Source: Sulfurospirillum sp964441765 (GTDB taxonomy: Bacteria; Campylobacterota; Campylobacteria; Campylobacterales; Sulfurospirillaceae). From it: 14,702 nucleotides of DNA. The position numbers and the translations under genes were made by a program. Location: the NCBI GenBank assembly GCA_964441765.1, contig CAYTVI010000049.1, forward strand, positions 1-14,702, written 5' to 3'. Shown here piece after piece: positions 1 to 7,349 of this stretch; position 1 is the first letter of the stretch, and each line of letters begins with the position of its first letter. Under the pieces are notes generated by a model. The model made no database searches. It saw nothing but the letters and a program-made list of their open reading frames with translations, and was not told the origin of the DNA.

Positions 1-16
1 CTTAATTTTCCCCACC

Positions 17-44
17 ATTCTAAAGTTAATAGATTATTTGTCAC
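17..44 (-). promoter_or_regulatory. possible leftward promoter for a gene off the left edge
   Basis: On the minus strand GTGACA (44-39) and TAGAAT (22-17) are spaced by 16 bp and resemble -35 and -10 hexamers. They would drive a gene whose start lies beyond position 1. No coding sequence is visible in 1-187 on either strand, which fits a divergent intergenic region. This rests on hexamer similarity alone. Confidence 0.25.
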
Positions 45-98
45 ACTTCTTTTCGTATCATACGCTACACTTCTGCGCTTAAAAATATGAAATCAAAT

Positions 99-148
99 AT
101 CACAAAATAGTGATGCCTATAAATTGCGAATATTTTGTGATTTTTTTT
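99..148 (+). promoter_or_regulatory. 11-bp inverted repeat plus T-run upstream of the response regulator
   Basis: ATCACAAAATA (99-109) and TATTTTGTGAT (131-141) are perfect inverted repeats around a 21-nt loop, followed by eight Ts (141-148). Read as RNA this looks like an AT-rich intrinsic terminator. Read as DNA it is a dyad whose right arm lies next to the likely -35 region of the gene at 188, so it could be an operator. No gene end is visible just upstream to need a terminator, so both readings remain open. Confidence 0.5.
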
Positions 149-157
149 GACTAATAT
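129..157 (+). promoter_or_regulatory. candidate promoter of the signalling operon
   Basis: TAATAT (152-157) is the best -10 box before the start at 188. It is preceded by a T-rich tract, as is usual for epsilonproteobacterial housekeeping promoters, whose -35 is poorly conserved. It would give a short leader of about 24 nt ending in the Shine-Dalgarno AGGAAG (178-183). Confidence 0.35.
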
Positions 158-187
158 GGTTTATGAAAAGATGCTGTAGGAAGACTG

Positions 188-862
188 ATGAACGAACTTG
201 ATGAGTTAAAAGAACTAACCATACTCTTTGCTGATGATGACGAACTGTTTAGAAATGCCACCAAACGAACCTTGGAAATGCTTTTTAAACGCGTCTACAC
301 AGCAACACAAGGAAGTGAAGCGTTAAGCCTTTATAAACAGATGCATCCTAATATCATCATGCTTGACATCCGTATGGGTGAAGTGGGTGGCTTAGAAGTT
401 GCGCAAGAGATTCGTAAAGAGAACAAGCACGTGCCTATCTTTATCATCTCAAGCTATACTGAAACACACGAGCTTTTAGAAGCGTGCAGGCTCAATTTAG
501 TGGATTATATCACCAAGCCTTTTTCCTTTCAAACCCTCATTCACGCATTGACCAAATGCGTCTCCATGCTTAAAGCTGAGGGCTCTTTGTCCAAGGTAAT
601 CAACCATACGACTTATTATAACGCTTCGTCCAAAACGCTTATTAAAGAGGGGATGCCTCTTTCTTTGACCAAAAATGAACTGACCATTTTAGAGCTTTTA
701 CTCAAGCAAAAAGGCAAAATCGTCACCTATGAAACCTTTATTCATGCCTTAGGCTCTGATGTTTCTTATGCGGCACTGCAAAATCTTGTCATGAGACTTC
801 GCAAAAAGCTAGGAAAAAACTCCATTCAAAATCTCTCAAAAGTGGGATACACCATCAAATGA
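188..862 (+). CDS. OmpR-type response regulator
   Basis: Two-component response regulator of 224 residues, expected to be a cytoplasmic DNA-binding transcription factor. The N-terminal receiver domain (about 9-128) keeps the acidic pocket D16-D18, the phosphoacceptor D60 in MLDIRM, a Ser at the switch position (S88/S89) and K110-P111. The C-terminal part (about 142-224) is a winged-helix output domain, recognisable from LTKNELTILELLL, the LQNLVMRLRKKLG recognition-helix region and the closing KVGYTIK wing. The start is supported by AGGAAG five bases upstream. Its stop overlaps the ATG of the following kinase gene (ATGA), so the two are translationally coupled and almost certainly cognate partners. 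Its targets cannot be read from the sequence. The dyad at 99-141 is a candidate for autoregulation. Confidence 0.92.
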   Translation: MNELDELKELTILFADDDELFRNATKRTLEMLFKRVYTATQGSEALSLYKQMHPNIIMLDIRMGEVGGLEVAQEIRKENKHVPIFIISSYTETHELLEACRLNLVDYITKPFSFQTLIHALTKCVSMLKAEGSLSKVINHTTYYNASSKTLIKEGMPLSLTKNELTILELLLKQKGKIVTYETFIHALGSDVSYAALQNLVMRLRKKLGKNSIQNLSKVGYTIK

Positions 863-2640
863 GATTGTTTTTATCGTGCCTTTTTATGATGTGTTCGTAC
901 CTTTATGCGCAAACGATTGCTATCGCATTAAATGATGATTTTCGCTACGTCAAAGCCAGTCCTTTTATGGAGTACGTTGCAGATGAAAATAGCTCTTTGA
1001 GTATAGAGACCATTGACTCTGCGCAGTGGAAACCCATGCTCTCTTCCAACCTTGGAGGCTTGAATGATTATCCTTCATGGACAAAATGCACCATTAAAAA
1101 CACCTCCGATAGCGTTAAAGCCTTAATGATTAAAAACCCAAGAGCAAGTATGGATGAAATCGACCTTTATATCTTGCGAGATAATGAAATTACGCTTCGC
1201 AAACTAGGCGACAAATATCCTATTGACACGAAAAATATTCCCCATCGTTATAGCGTTGAATTGCTAGAATTAGCTCCTCAAGAAGAGGTGCACATTATCT
1301 CAAAGCTTGTCAATATTCATGACTCAACCGAGGGTGAATGGGAGATTTTTTCACGCAAAAGTTTTATCGAATTTACATTAATGGAGAGTTTGTGGTGGGG
1401 TATTTTCATCGGTATTTATATTGCTCTCTTTTTTTACGCCACCCCTATTCTTCTTGCGACAAAAGATAAAACACTCTCACTCTTTTTTAGCTTTTATGTC
1501 ATTAGCTCCATTGGCTATCAATTTTCTGTCAATGGTGTCTTACACTCTTTAGGCGTTTACGGACATACCATCAACGTCCTCACTCTGTTTTTCAATGTTC
1601 TTTTTTCTATCTTTACCGTACTCGTTATTTTACGATTTTTAAGGATTACGCATCACAAAGGCATTTTGTGGAGTACTTTGCACATGATTTTGGCTCTTTT
1701 ATTCCTTGAAATCGTCATTGCTCTTGTCAGTTTTTTTGAGCCTTCCTTACTTCGTTCTCTTTCGTTTATGACACTTTTTTTAGGGATGATTAGCTTTTTA
1801 ATTTGGATTTTACTCCTACGATACATCATACGCACCTCTAAAAACAGTGTTTTTCTCTATATTTTCATTGGTTATACTGCTGTTTTTATCGGTCATTTGT
1901 ATCAAACGCTTATTACGATTGGTCTCTTAGAAATGCACCCTCTTTCGGTTTACAGCGTCTCTGTTGCGAGCCTTTTTGAAATGTACTTTTTTGCACTAGG
2001 CATTTCTCAATACATCAAAAAAATCAAACAAGAAAAGATAAAAAAAGAGCAACTGCTTGATTTTCAGATGCGTTTTGCCTCTATTGGAAGACTCATTGGC
2101 AATATCTCGCATCAGTGGAAAACNNNNNNNNNNNNNNNNNNNNNNNNNNNNNNNNNNNNNNNNNNNNNNNNNNNNNNNNNNNNNNNNNNNNNNNNNNNNN
2201 NNNNNNNNNNNNNNNNNNNNNNNAAAGTCAAAGACACTCACGTTGTTTTACATGTAAACGATCCACATGCCATCACCTTGTACAGTTATGAGTCTTCTTT
2301 TTATCATATTATGATTATTTTACTCGATAATGCACTGGATACCATTCGTGAAAGAGCCATCGAAAATCCTCACATCATTATCACGATTTCAAAAGAAAAC
2401 AAGATGGTGTTTATCAGTGTTGAAGACAATTGTGGGGGAATTTTACAAAAACCAATTGAGTCCATTTTTGAGGTTGAAGTATCAAGCAAACAAGGCGACA
2501 ATAGCGTGGGAGGCTTGGGTCTTTCTATCGTAAAACATTTGGTGAGTGAAAAATTTCATGGAACGATTGGTGTTACCAACACCCAAAAGGGTGCAAGATT
2601 TGATATGCGTATGCCATATATCACTACAACAAAAGGATAA
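859..2640 (+). CDS. 7TM-DISM sensor histidine kinase, interrupted by an assembly gap
   Basis: Membrane histidine kinase, 593 residues as assembled. A signal peptide (about 1-17, ending YLYA) leads into a periplasmic beta-rich domain (about 25-165) of the 7TMR-DISM extracellular type 2 kind. Seven hydrophobic helices follow (about 175-385), then a short charged linker, the H-box IGNISHQWK with phosphorylatable H418, and a HATPase domain with N491 (DNALDTI), D523 (EDNCGG) and GLGLS (552-556). The DISM family is thought to sense small ligands, often carbohydrate-like; none can be named here. The gene overlaps the response regulator by 4 bp and is followed after 2 bp by a diguanylate cyclase. The 100-N run removes most of the dimerisation helices after the H-box. 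The reading frame is continuous across it, but the true gap length is unknown. Confidence 0.88.
   Translation: MRLFLSCLFMMCSYLYAQTIAIALNDDFRYVKASPFMEYVADENSSLSIETIDSAQWKPMLSSNLGGLNDYPSWTKCTIKNTSDSVKALMIKNPRASMDEIDLYILRDNEITLRKLGDKYPIDTKNIPHRYSVELLELAPQEEVHIISKLVNIHDSTEGEWEIFSRKSFIEFTLMESLWWGIFIGIYIALFFYATPILLATKDKTLSLFFSFYVISSIGYQFSVNGVLHSLGVYGHTINVLTLFFNVLFSIFTVLVILRFLRITHHKGILWSTLHMILALLFLEIVIALVSFFEPSLLRSLSFMTLFLGMISFLIWILLLRYIIRTSKNSVFLYIFIGYTAVFIGHLYQTLITIGLLEMHPLSVYSVSVASLFEMYFFALGISQYIKKIKQEKIKKEQLLDFQMRFASIGRLIGNISHQWKXXXXXXXXXXXXXXXXXXXXXXXXXXXXXXXXXXKVKDTHVVLHVNDPHAITLYSYESSFYHIMIILLDNALDTIRERAIENPHIIITISKENKMVFISVEDNCGGILQKPIESIFEVEVSSKQGDNSVGGLGLSIVKHLVSEKFHGTIGVTNTQKGARFDMRMPYITTTKG
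2124..2223. other. assembly gap of exactly 100 Ns
   Basis: All 100 bases are N, the conventional filler for a scaffold gap of unknown size. It lies inside the sensor kinase between the H-box and the ATPase domain. Only 73 residues separate H418 from the N-box N491 as drawn, whereas about 100-120 is usual, so the real gap is probably longer than 100 bases. Confidence 0.97.
2248..2257. repeat. TTACATGTAA palindrome, copy 1
   Basis: Perfect 10-bp palindrome inside the sensor kinase gene, read in frame as TTA CAT GTA (Leu-His-Val). One of eight exact copies in the window. Confidence 0.9.
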
Positions 2641-2642
2641 AT

Positions 2643-4196
2643 GTGTACCGAATGCTGAAAGTTTTCATCTCGCACAATTTACGCTTGGTTATCTTACTAC
2701 TTTTTAGTCTTTTGATTGTACTCTTAAGCACATTGTTTTATGTGACAAGTCTTACACAATCCCACAGTGCGATTGAAGCAGAAATTAGCGAAGCGATGTT
2801 TCGAGCAGCTCGCCATACTGCTAAAAATATCGAGATGCATCTACAAAAATATGATGAACCTTTGGAAGAAGAGTACCTAAGCGAACTGATTGCACCACTT
2901 TCGTTTGCAGAAGGATATGCGTTTATCGTGGATAAAAACAGGAAAATTCTTGCACACAAAAAGTTTTCTAACAGTCTGTATAATGCAAAAACACTTAGCG
3001 ATAAAGAAAATGTCATCATCGAAGATATTAGCTCGCTTGCATGTCAAATCGCGCAAGATAAAGAGATAAAGAATTTTGATAGCCATGAAAAGCGTTGGAG
3101 TCTCGCCTACGCTTCTATCCATCCTTTAGGTTGGAAAGTGATTATTACCGCACCTAATGATACGACTCATGTAAGAGCAAATTACTTAAGTCATTCTCTT
3201 TTTATTGTCTTTAGTGTGATTATGTTCATCGCTTTGATTGTCACATATCTTGTCGCTGATATCATTTTACGTTACCAACGAAAATTAGAAAAAGAGAAAA
3301 AAGAGCGTGAAGAAGAGCTATTAAGAGCCAAAAACAAATACGAAACAACCTTAAGTGCACTGCCTGATCTCTTTTTTGAGATGGGTTTGGATGGAACGTA
3401 TTATGACTACCACTCTCCTGATCATACTCTTCTTGCCGCACCTCCTGAGGTATTATTAGGGAAAAAAGTCAGTGATTTATTGCCATTAGAAGCTGCAAAT
3501 GTGTGTCTGATGGCGTTACAAGAAGCCAATATTTCAGGGTATTCAAAAGGTAAAACGATTGAGCTTTTATTAGAACAAGGCACCACATACTTTGAACTCT
3601 CCATCGCTAAAAAACCGCATCAAAGTGAAGACACACAAGCCAAATTTATCGTTCTCTCACGCGATATTACCGAGCGTAAAAAAGCAGAAGAGCGCAACTA
3701 CTATCTTGCCAACTTTGATTCACTCACAGGACTTGCAAATCGTATCCAACTTGAAAACTATTTTGCTTATACGCTTGGTCTTGCCAAACGCAACCACAGT
3801 GTGTTTGCGCTCATTTTCCTTGATTTAGACCGTTTTAAGGAAGTCAACGACTCCTTAGGGCACCATGTGGGCGATAAAATGCTCATAGAACTCTCCTTCA
3901 GACTTCAATCCATCAAGCGTGAAAGCGATATGATTGCACGTTTGGGTGGGGATGAATTTATGATACTTTTACCTCACACGGACAAAGAAGGTGTTGAGTA
4001 TGTTGCTCAAAAAATTCTCGATGTGATTTCACAACCCTATGCTATCGAAAAACATCTGCTTTATACCACAGCTTCTTTAGGTATTGCTCTTTATCCTCAA
4101 GATGGTATAGACTTAGAAATACTCTCGCAAAAAGCTGATATTGCGATGTATAAAGCCAAAGAATTAGGACGTAATCAATACTGTTTTGTCCAATAG
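2643..4196 (+). CDS. membrane-bound PAS-GGDEF diguanylate cyclase
   Basis: Predicted to make cyclic di-GMP from two GTP at the inner membrane. Of 517 residues, TM1 is about 13-36, a periplasmic cache-like sensor about 40-180, TM2 about 185-209, a coiled linker 210-232, a PAS domain about 233-346 ending in SRDITERKKAEERN, and a GGDEF domain about 355-517. The active-site motif GGDEF (435-439), the metal-binding Asp in FLDLDRFK (D394) and the inhibitory I-site RESD (426-429, five residues before GGDEF) are intact. Activity with product feedback is therefore expected. There is no EAL or HD-GYP domain. The GTG start is preferred because AAAGGA (2631-2636) lies 6 bp upstream of it; the ATG at 2652 would be too far away. 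Two bp separate it from the kinase gene, so it is the third gene of that operon. Confidence 0.93.
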   Translation: MYRMLKVFISHNLRLVILLLFSLLIVLLSTLFYVTSLTQSHSAIEAEISEAMFRAARHTAKNIEMHLQKYDEPLEEEYLSELIAPLSFAEGYAFIVDKNRKILAHKKFSNSLYNAKTLSDKENVIIEDISSLACQIAQDKEIKNFDSHEKRWSLAYASIHPLGWKVIITAPNDTTHVRANYLSHSLFIVFSVIMFIALIVTYLVADIILRYQRKLEKEKKEREEELLRAKNKYETTLSALPDLFFEMGLDGTYYDYHSPDHTLLAAPPEVLLGKKVSDLLPLEAANVCLMALQEANISGYSKGKTIELLLEQGTTYFELSIAKKPHQSEDTQAKFIVLSRDITERKKAEERNYYLANFDSLTGLANRIQLENYFAYTLGLAKRNHSVFALIFLDLDRFKEVNDSLGHHVGDKMLIELSFRLQSIKRESDMIARLGGDEFMILLPHTDKEGVEYVAQKILDVISQPYAIEKHLLYTTASLGIALYPQDGIDLEILSQKADIAMYKAKELGRNQYCFVQ

Positions 4197-4237
4197 ACAA
4201 AAAAGAGCTACCAACAACGCGCTTATCTTTTTATACT
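4189..4237 (+). promoter_or_regulatory. promoter with paired CCAAY half-sites before the oxidoreductase operon
   Basis: TCCAAT (4189-4194) and ACCAAC (4210-4215) recur at a 21-bp interval, followed by ACGCGCTTAT and a -10 box TATACT (4232-4237). The predicted transcript starts about 17 nt before the ATG at 4262. A near-identical arrangement stands at 13274-13322. On the minus strand the half-sites read GTTGGT and ATTGGA, resembling the GTTNRK core of LytTR binding sites, which are direct repeats at a 21-22 bp period. The downstream half-site would overlap the -35 position. The upstream one overlaps the end of the cyclase gene. An imperfect hairpin (AAAAAGA 4200-4206 with TCTTTTT 4226-4232) could alternatively act as a weak terminator. 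Confidence 0.5.
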
Positions 4238-4261
4238 TTCTTTAAAAAAAGGCAGTGTCGT

Positions 4262-5674
4262 ATGGATGATTTTGCGGTGATTGGTGGGGGTATCGGTGGG
4301 GCGTGCAGTGCTTTGTTTCTCTCACGTGATTACCAAACCACGCTTTATGAAAAAGAGCCTTACCTAGGCGGTTGTTCTTCAACCTTTAAACATGCCAGAG
4401 GCTTTTACAATACGGGAGCCACCACCTTTGCAGGGTATCAAAAAGGTACTTACCTGCATACGCTTTTTCAAGACAACGGTGTTTCATTTAAAACTAAAAA
4501 GCTCTCTAGTAGCCTAACAGTGCTTATTGATGGAAAGAAAATTGAACGCTATGATGACAAAGAGGCTTTTTTAGAACAAATCAATCAAGCGTTTTACCAT
4601 CCCAAAAATAAAGCTTTTTATGATTTGATTGTTACGATACAACAGCAGTTTTTTGCGCTTCATGACTACTATTATTCTAACGCTTCGTGGTGGGCGAAGA
4701 TGCGTTCACTTTATTCTTTTAAGACATTGCTAAAAACCTTTTATCCTTATCTTTTTACCGATGCTAAAACCTTTATTGAGCGTTTTTTTGGACACATTGA
4801 GCCACGATACATAGACTATATGAACAATCAAGTCCTTATCGTCGCCCAAGCAAAGCTACATGAAATCAACTTTTTAACTGCGGCTTTGGCTTTGGCGTAT
4901 CAGTTTATGGAAAACCACTACGTTTATGGGGGAATGGGTGCCATTTTTGAGGGCATTGAGAAGGTTTTACCACACGTTCAAAAAAAGACGATGATAGAAA
5001 AAATAACTCCTTACAAAAACCATTATGTTCTACAAAGTGCAACATATGAGTTTGAGGCGAAAAACATCGTCCTTAATGCCTCTTTATTTGAAGCGCACAC
5101 GCTTTTTGATGATGCTAAAATTAGACGCTATTTAAGCAGTTACCAATCCCTTGATGCGCATATGAGCGCTTTTGTCTGTTATTTTGAGATAAAACGCACA
5201 CAAGAACTAAACCACCACTACCAAATCATTCTCCCCTCACCTCTTCCTTTTACCATCTCAAATTCCCTTTTTGTCTCCATCGGTGATGAAGAGGATGCAA
5301 AGATGTCAAACAGTGTCACCGTGTCTGTGCATACGCATGAGAAAATGTGGAAAAATGAAAACGCTTTAGAGCAAAAAATGGAACTAGAAGCTATAATAGA
5401 ACGTTTCATTTGTGAACATTTAGGCTTGGAAAAAAGTGCTATTGTCAAGCGTTTTAGCGGCACGCCTCGTACTTTCAAGCGCTACATCAACCGTTCATCC
5501 CTTGGAGGTATTCCAATGCGTTTTGAAAATATGCTCTTTAAACTCCCCTCCAATGACTCACCCATTAAAGGGTTGTATCATGTGGGTGACACCACTTTTG
5601 CCGCACAAGGGTGGCCTGGCGTTATGATGGGTGTGGCAAACTTGCAAAGGCTCTTATGCAACCGCTCCTTTTAA
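4262..5674 (+). CDS. FAD-dependent oxidoreductase, CrtI/CrtISO (phytoene desaturase-like) family
   Basis: Flavoprotein of 470 residues in the carotenoid desaturase/isomerase-like part of the amine-oxidase superfamily. It has the N-terminal dinucleotide fold VIGGGIGG (6-13) with E30 at the end of strand 2 and the following YLGGCSS, a mid-protein YGGMGAIFEGIEKVL (222-236), the TPRTFKRY segment (401-408), and the C-terminal FAD signature HVGDTTFAAQGWPGVMMG (440-457). Length is slightly below that of typical phytoene desaturases. No phytoene synthase or other carotenoid gene is present, so the substrate may be an isoprenoid, retinoid-like or fatty compound and should not be assumed to be phytoene. 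The start follows AAAGGCAG at a suitable distance. It is the first gene of a four-gene overlapping operon and overlaps the next gene by 19 bp. Confidence 0.85.
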   Translation: MDDFAVIGGGIGGACSALFLSRDYQTTLYEKEPYLGGCSSTFKHARGFYNTGATTFAGYQKGTYLHTLFQDNGVSFKTKKLSSSLTVLIDGKKIERYDDKEAFLEQINQAFYHPKNKAFYDLIVTIQQQFFALHDYYYSNASWWAKMRSLYSFKTLLKTFYPYLFTDAKTFIERFFGHIEPRYIDYMNNQVLIVAQAKLHEINFLTAALALAYQFMENHYVYGGMGAIFEGIEKVLPHVQKKTMIEKITPYKNHYVLQSATYEFEAKNIVLNASLFEAHTLFDDAKIRRYLSSYQSLDAHMSAFVCYFEIKRTQELNHHYQIILPSPLPFTISNSLFVSIGDEEDAKMSNSVTVSVHTHEKMWKNENALEQKMELEAIIERFICEHLGLEKSAIVKRFSGTPRTFKRYINRSSLGGIPMRFENMLFKLPSNDSPIKGLYHVGDTTFAAQGWPGVMMGVANLQRLLCNRSF

Positions 5675-6654
5675 TCATCACGTTTAAAGAGTGGATACGC
5701 ATAGGAGTTATCGCGCTTTTCTTTTCCATACTGCTCTCTCTTATATGCTATTTTTTAGTCAATGAAACACTTTTAAATGCTCTCTTTTTTGGGTCAGTTT
5801 TAGGGCTTTGCCTCTTTATCTGTGCCTTTTTATTTACCACCGTGCTTAACCAAGTGATTTTACCGCGTATCCCTAAAAATTACTGGTTGGCGTGTGCAGG
5901 GCTATCGTCTTTTTTATCAGGATTTTTGGCAACGGTTGTCAGTTATTATCTTTGTCTGTTTTTACATGTAATACTTTTAGAAAAGTTTGAAACCAACCTT
6001 CTTTTTTTCGCTTTTTTGATAGGTATCTTAAGCTATGGCATTGCGTTTTTACTCTACCAATTTGTGATGATGAGTTATGCTAAAGAGTACCATGAAAAGC
6101 TTCTTATAGAAAGTCGTTTAAAATCTTTAGAACGTCAGCTCAACCCGCACTTTTTGTTCAACGCCCTCAACTCTGTGAGTGAGCTTTTACATGTAAATCC
6201 ACACAATGCCGAAAAAGCGCTTTTGAGTTTGAGTGATTTTTTGCGCTCAAGTATGAAAGAAAACTCATTGATTGAGCTTAAAGAAGAGTTAGACAATGTA
6301 ACGCGTTATGTGAACTTGGAAAATATCCGCTTTGATGGCAAAATTATGCTTCGTATAAGTGTGGACGAGCGTTTTTATCTCTACCCTCTTCCAAAATTTT
6401 CGATTCAACTCCTCGTTGAAAATGCTATCAAACATGGATACAACGGAAAAGTATTGCATATCTGGATTGAAGCGCATTACGATGAAGCGTTGCATCTTTA
6501 CGTGGGCAACGATGGCAATGCCATTCGTTCACAAACCTTTGGTATCGGACTTTCCAACCTACAAGAAAGACTGAGCCTCTTATCAAAAGGCTCTTTGACG
6601 CTCAAAGAGCAAAATCCTACCCTTTTTGAAATGACCCTAAGGCACTTACCATGA
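5656..6654 (+). CDS. LytS/YehU-type sensor histidine kinase with four-helix membrane domain
   Basis: Integral-membrane kinase of 332 residues, partner of the LytTR regulator next to it. Four hydrophobic helices (about 14-36, 42-66, 78-108, 114-140) carry no recognisable sensor domain. A His_kinase (PF06580-type) domain follows, with QLNPHFLFNALNS and phospho-acceptor H165, then an ATPase domain with N256 (VENAIKHG), GNDGN (284-288) and GIGLSNLQERL (296-306). The ATG at 5656 is chosen over the upstream GTG at 5611 because AAAGG (5646-5650) sits 5 bp before it and the protein then begins close to TM1. It overlaps the oxidoreductase gene by 19 bp and its own stop overlaps the next ATG (ATGA). 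Two TTACATGTAA palindromes fall in it. Confidence 0.9.
   Translation: MQPLLLIITFKEWIRIGVIALFFSILLSLICYFLVNETLLNALFFGSVLGLCLFICAFLFTTVLNQVILPRIPKNYWLACAGLSSFLSGFLATVVSYYLCLFLHVILLEKFETNLLFFAFLIGILSYGIAFLLYQFVMMSYAKEYHEKLLIESRLKSLERQLNPHFLFNALNSVSELLHVNPHNAEKALLSLSDFLRSSMKENSLIELKEELDNVTRYVNLENIRFDGKIMLRISVDERFYLYPLPKFSIQLLVENAIKHGYNGKVLHIWIEAHYDEALHLYVGNDGNAIRSQTFGIGLSNLQERLSLLSKGSLTLKEQNPTLFEMTLRHLP
5962..5971. repeat. TTACATGTAA palindrome, copy 2
   Basis: Exact copy inside the LytS-like gene, encoding Leu103-His104-Val105 in the third membrane helix region. Confidence 0.9.
6187..6196. repeat. TTACATGTAA palindrome, copy 3
   Basis: Second copy in the LytS-like gene, 225 bp after the first, encoding Leu178-His179-Val180 in the kinase domain. 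Confidence 0.9.
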
Positions 6655-7349
6655 ATATTTTAGTGATGGACGACGAATCTTTAGCCCTTAAACGCGTGGA
6701 GAGGCTGTTAAAAGAGTTAGGTTACGCATGCACCTGTGTGGATACACAAGAAGGTTTAGAGGAAGCCTTGCTTAAAGAGCGTTTTGATGTGTTTATTTTG
6801 GATATTCAGATGCCAACGATTAGCGGTATCGATGTTGCCAAAAACCTTCTCAAAGCGCATCCTGAAGCTTTTATTATTTTTCAAACCGCTTATGAGCATT
6901 ACGCACTGAAAGCCTTTGAAGTGGGTGCGATTGATTATTTATTGAAACCCTTTGATAAAGAGGCATTGAAGCGTAGTATTGAGCGCGCGTTGTTGTATCA
7001 AAAAGAGCGCCATGTTAGCTTTATCACCAAAAACAAAGAAGAGTCTTATCTGATTTCACAAGAAGAGATTATCTATGTAGAAGCGGATTTAAACGAGGTG
7101 ATTATTCGCACCAAAGAGCATTTTTCGTATCTTGATAAACAGATATCACATATGGAAAAAGTCCTTGACCCGAAGCTTTTTTTTCGGATTCATCGCTCTT
7201 TTTTGATTAACGTTACTGCGATTAAACAGATAGTGACTATTGAGCAAAGTAAACTAGAATTTAGTTTTAAAACGATTGATGATGTCATCACCTCTTCAAA
7301 AGAGGGAGCAAAAAAATTTAGAGAAACGTATAAGGATGTATCATGCTAA
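6651..7349 (+). CDS. LytTR-family response regulator
   Basis: Response regulator of 232 residues with an N-terminal receiver (about 1-118) and a C-terminal LytTR DNA-binding domain (about 124-228). Receiver residues D7-D8, phosphoacceptor D51 (ILDIQMP), T79 and K99-P100 are all present. The LytTR half shows the usual pattern of an early YVEADLNEVII segment and the RIHRSFLIN motif (179-187). LytTR proteins bind paired direct repeats near promoters. Coupled to the upstream kinase by a 4-bp ATGA overlap and to the downstream DUF523-DUF1722 gene by a 7-bp overlap, it is very likely the operon's own regulator. The paired sites at 4189-4215 are the natural candidate target. Confidence 0.93.
   Translation: MNILVMDDESLALKRVERLLKELGYACTCVDTQEGLEEALLKERFDVFILDIQMPTISGIDVAKNLLKAHPEAFIIFQTAYEHYALKAFEVGAIDYLLKPFDKEALKRSIERALLYQKERHVSFITKNKEESYLISQEEIIYVEADLNEVIIRTKEHFSYLDKQISHMEKVLDPKLFFRIHRSFLINVTAIKQIVTIEQSKLEFSFKTIDDVITSSKEGAKKFRETYKDVSC

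Noticed and set aside
54..64. Small palindrome CGTATCATACG
   Set aside because: Five-bp arms are common by chance and nothing else supports a function.
2569..2583. GGTGTT-ACC-AACACC perfect inverted repeat containing TACCAACAC
   Set aside because: It lies within the conserved kinase coding sequence, with no promoter context and no partner half-site at 21 bp.
2641..2658. ATG immediately after the sensor kinase stop as the start of the cyclase gene
   Set aside because: It is out of frame and reaches TGA after five codons; GTG at 2643 has the ribosome site at the right distance.
5611..5655. GTG start extending the LytS-like protein by 15 residues
   Set aside because: It would overlap the oxidoreductase gene by 64 bp and lacks a ribosome site, while the ATG at 5656 has AAAGG 5 bp upstream.
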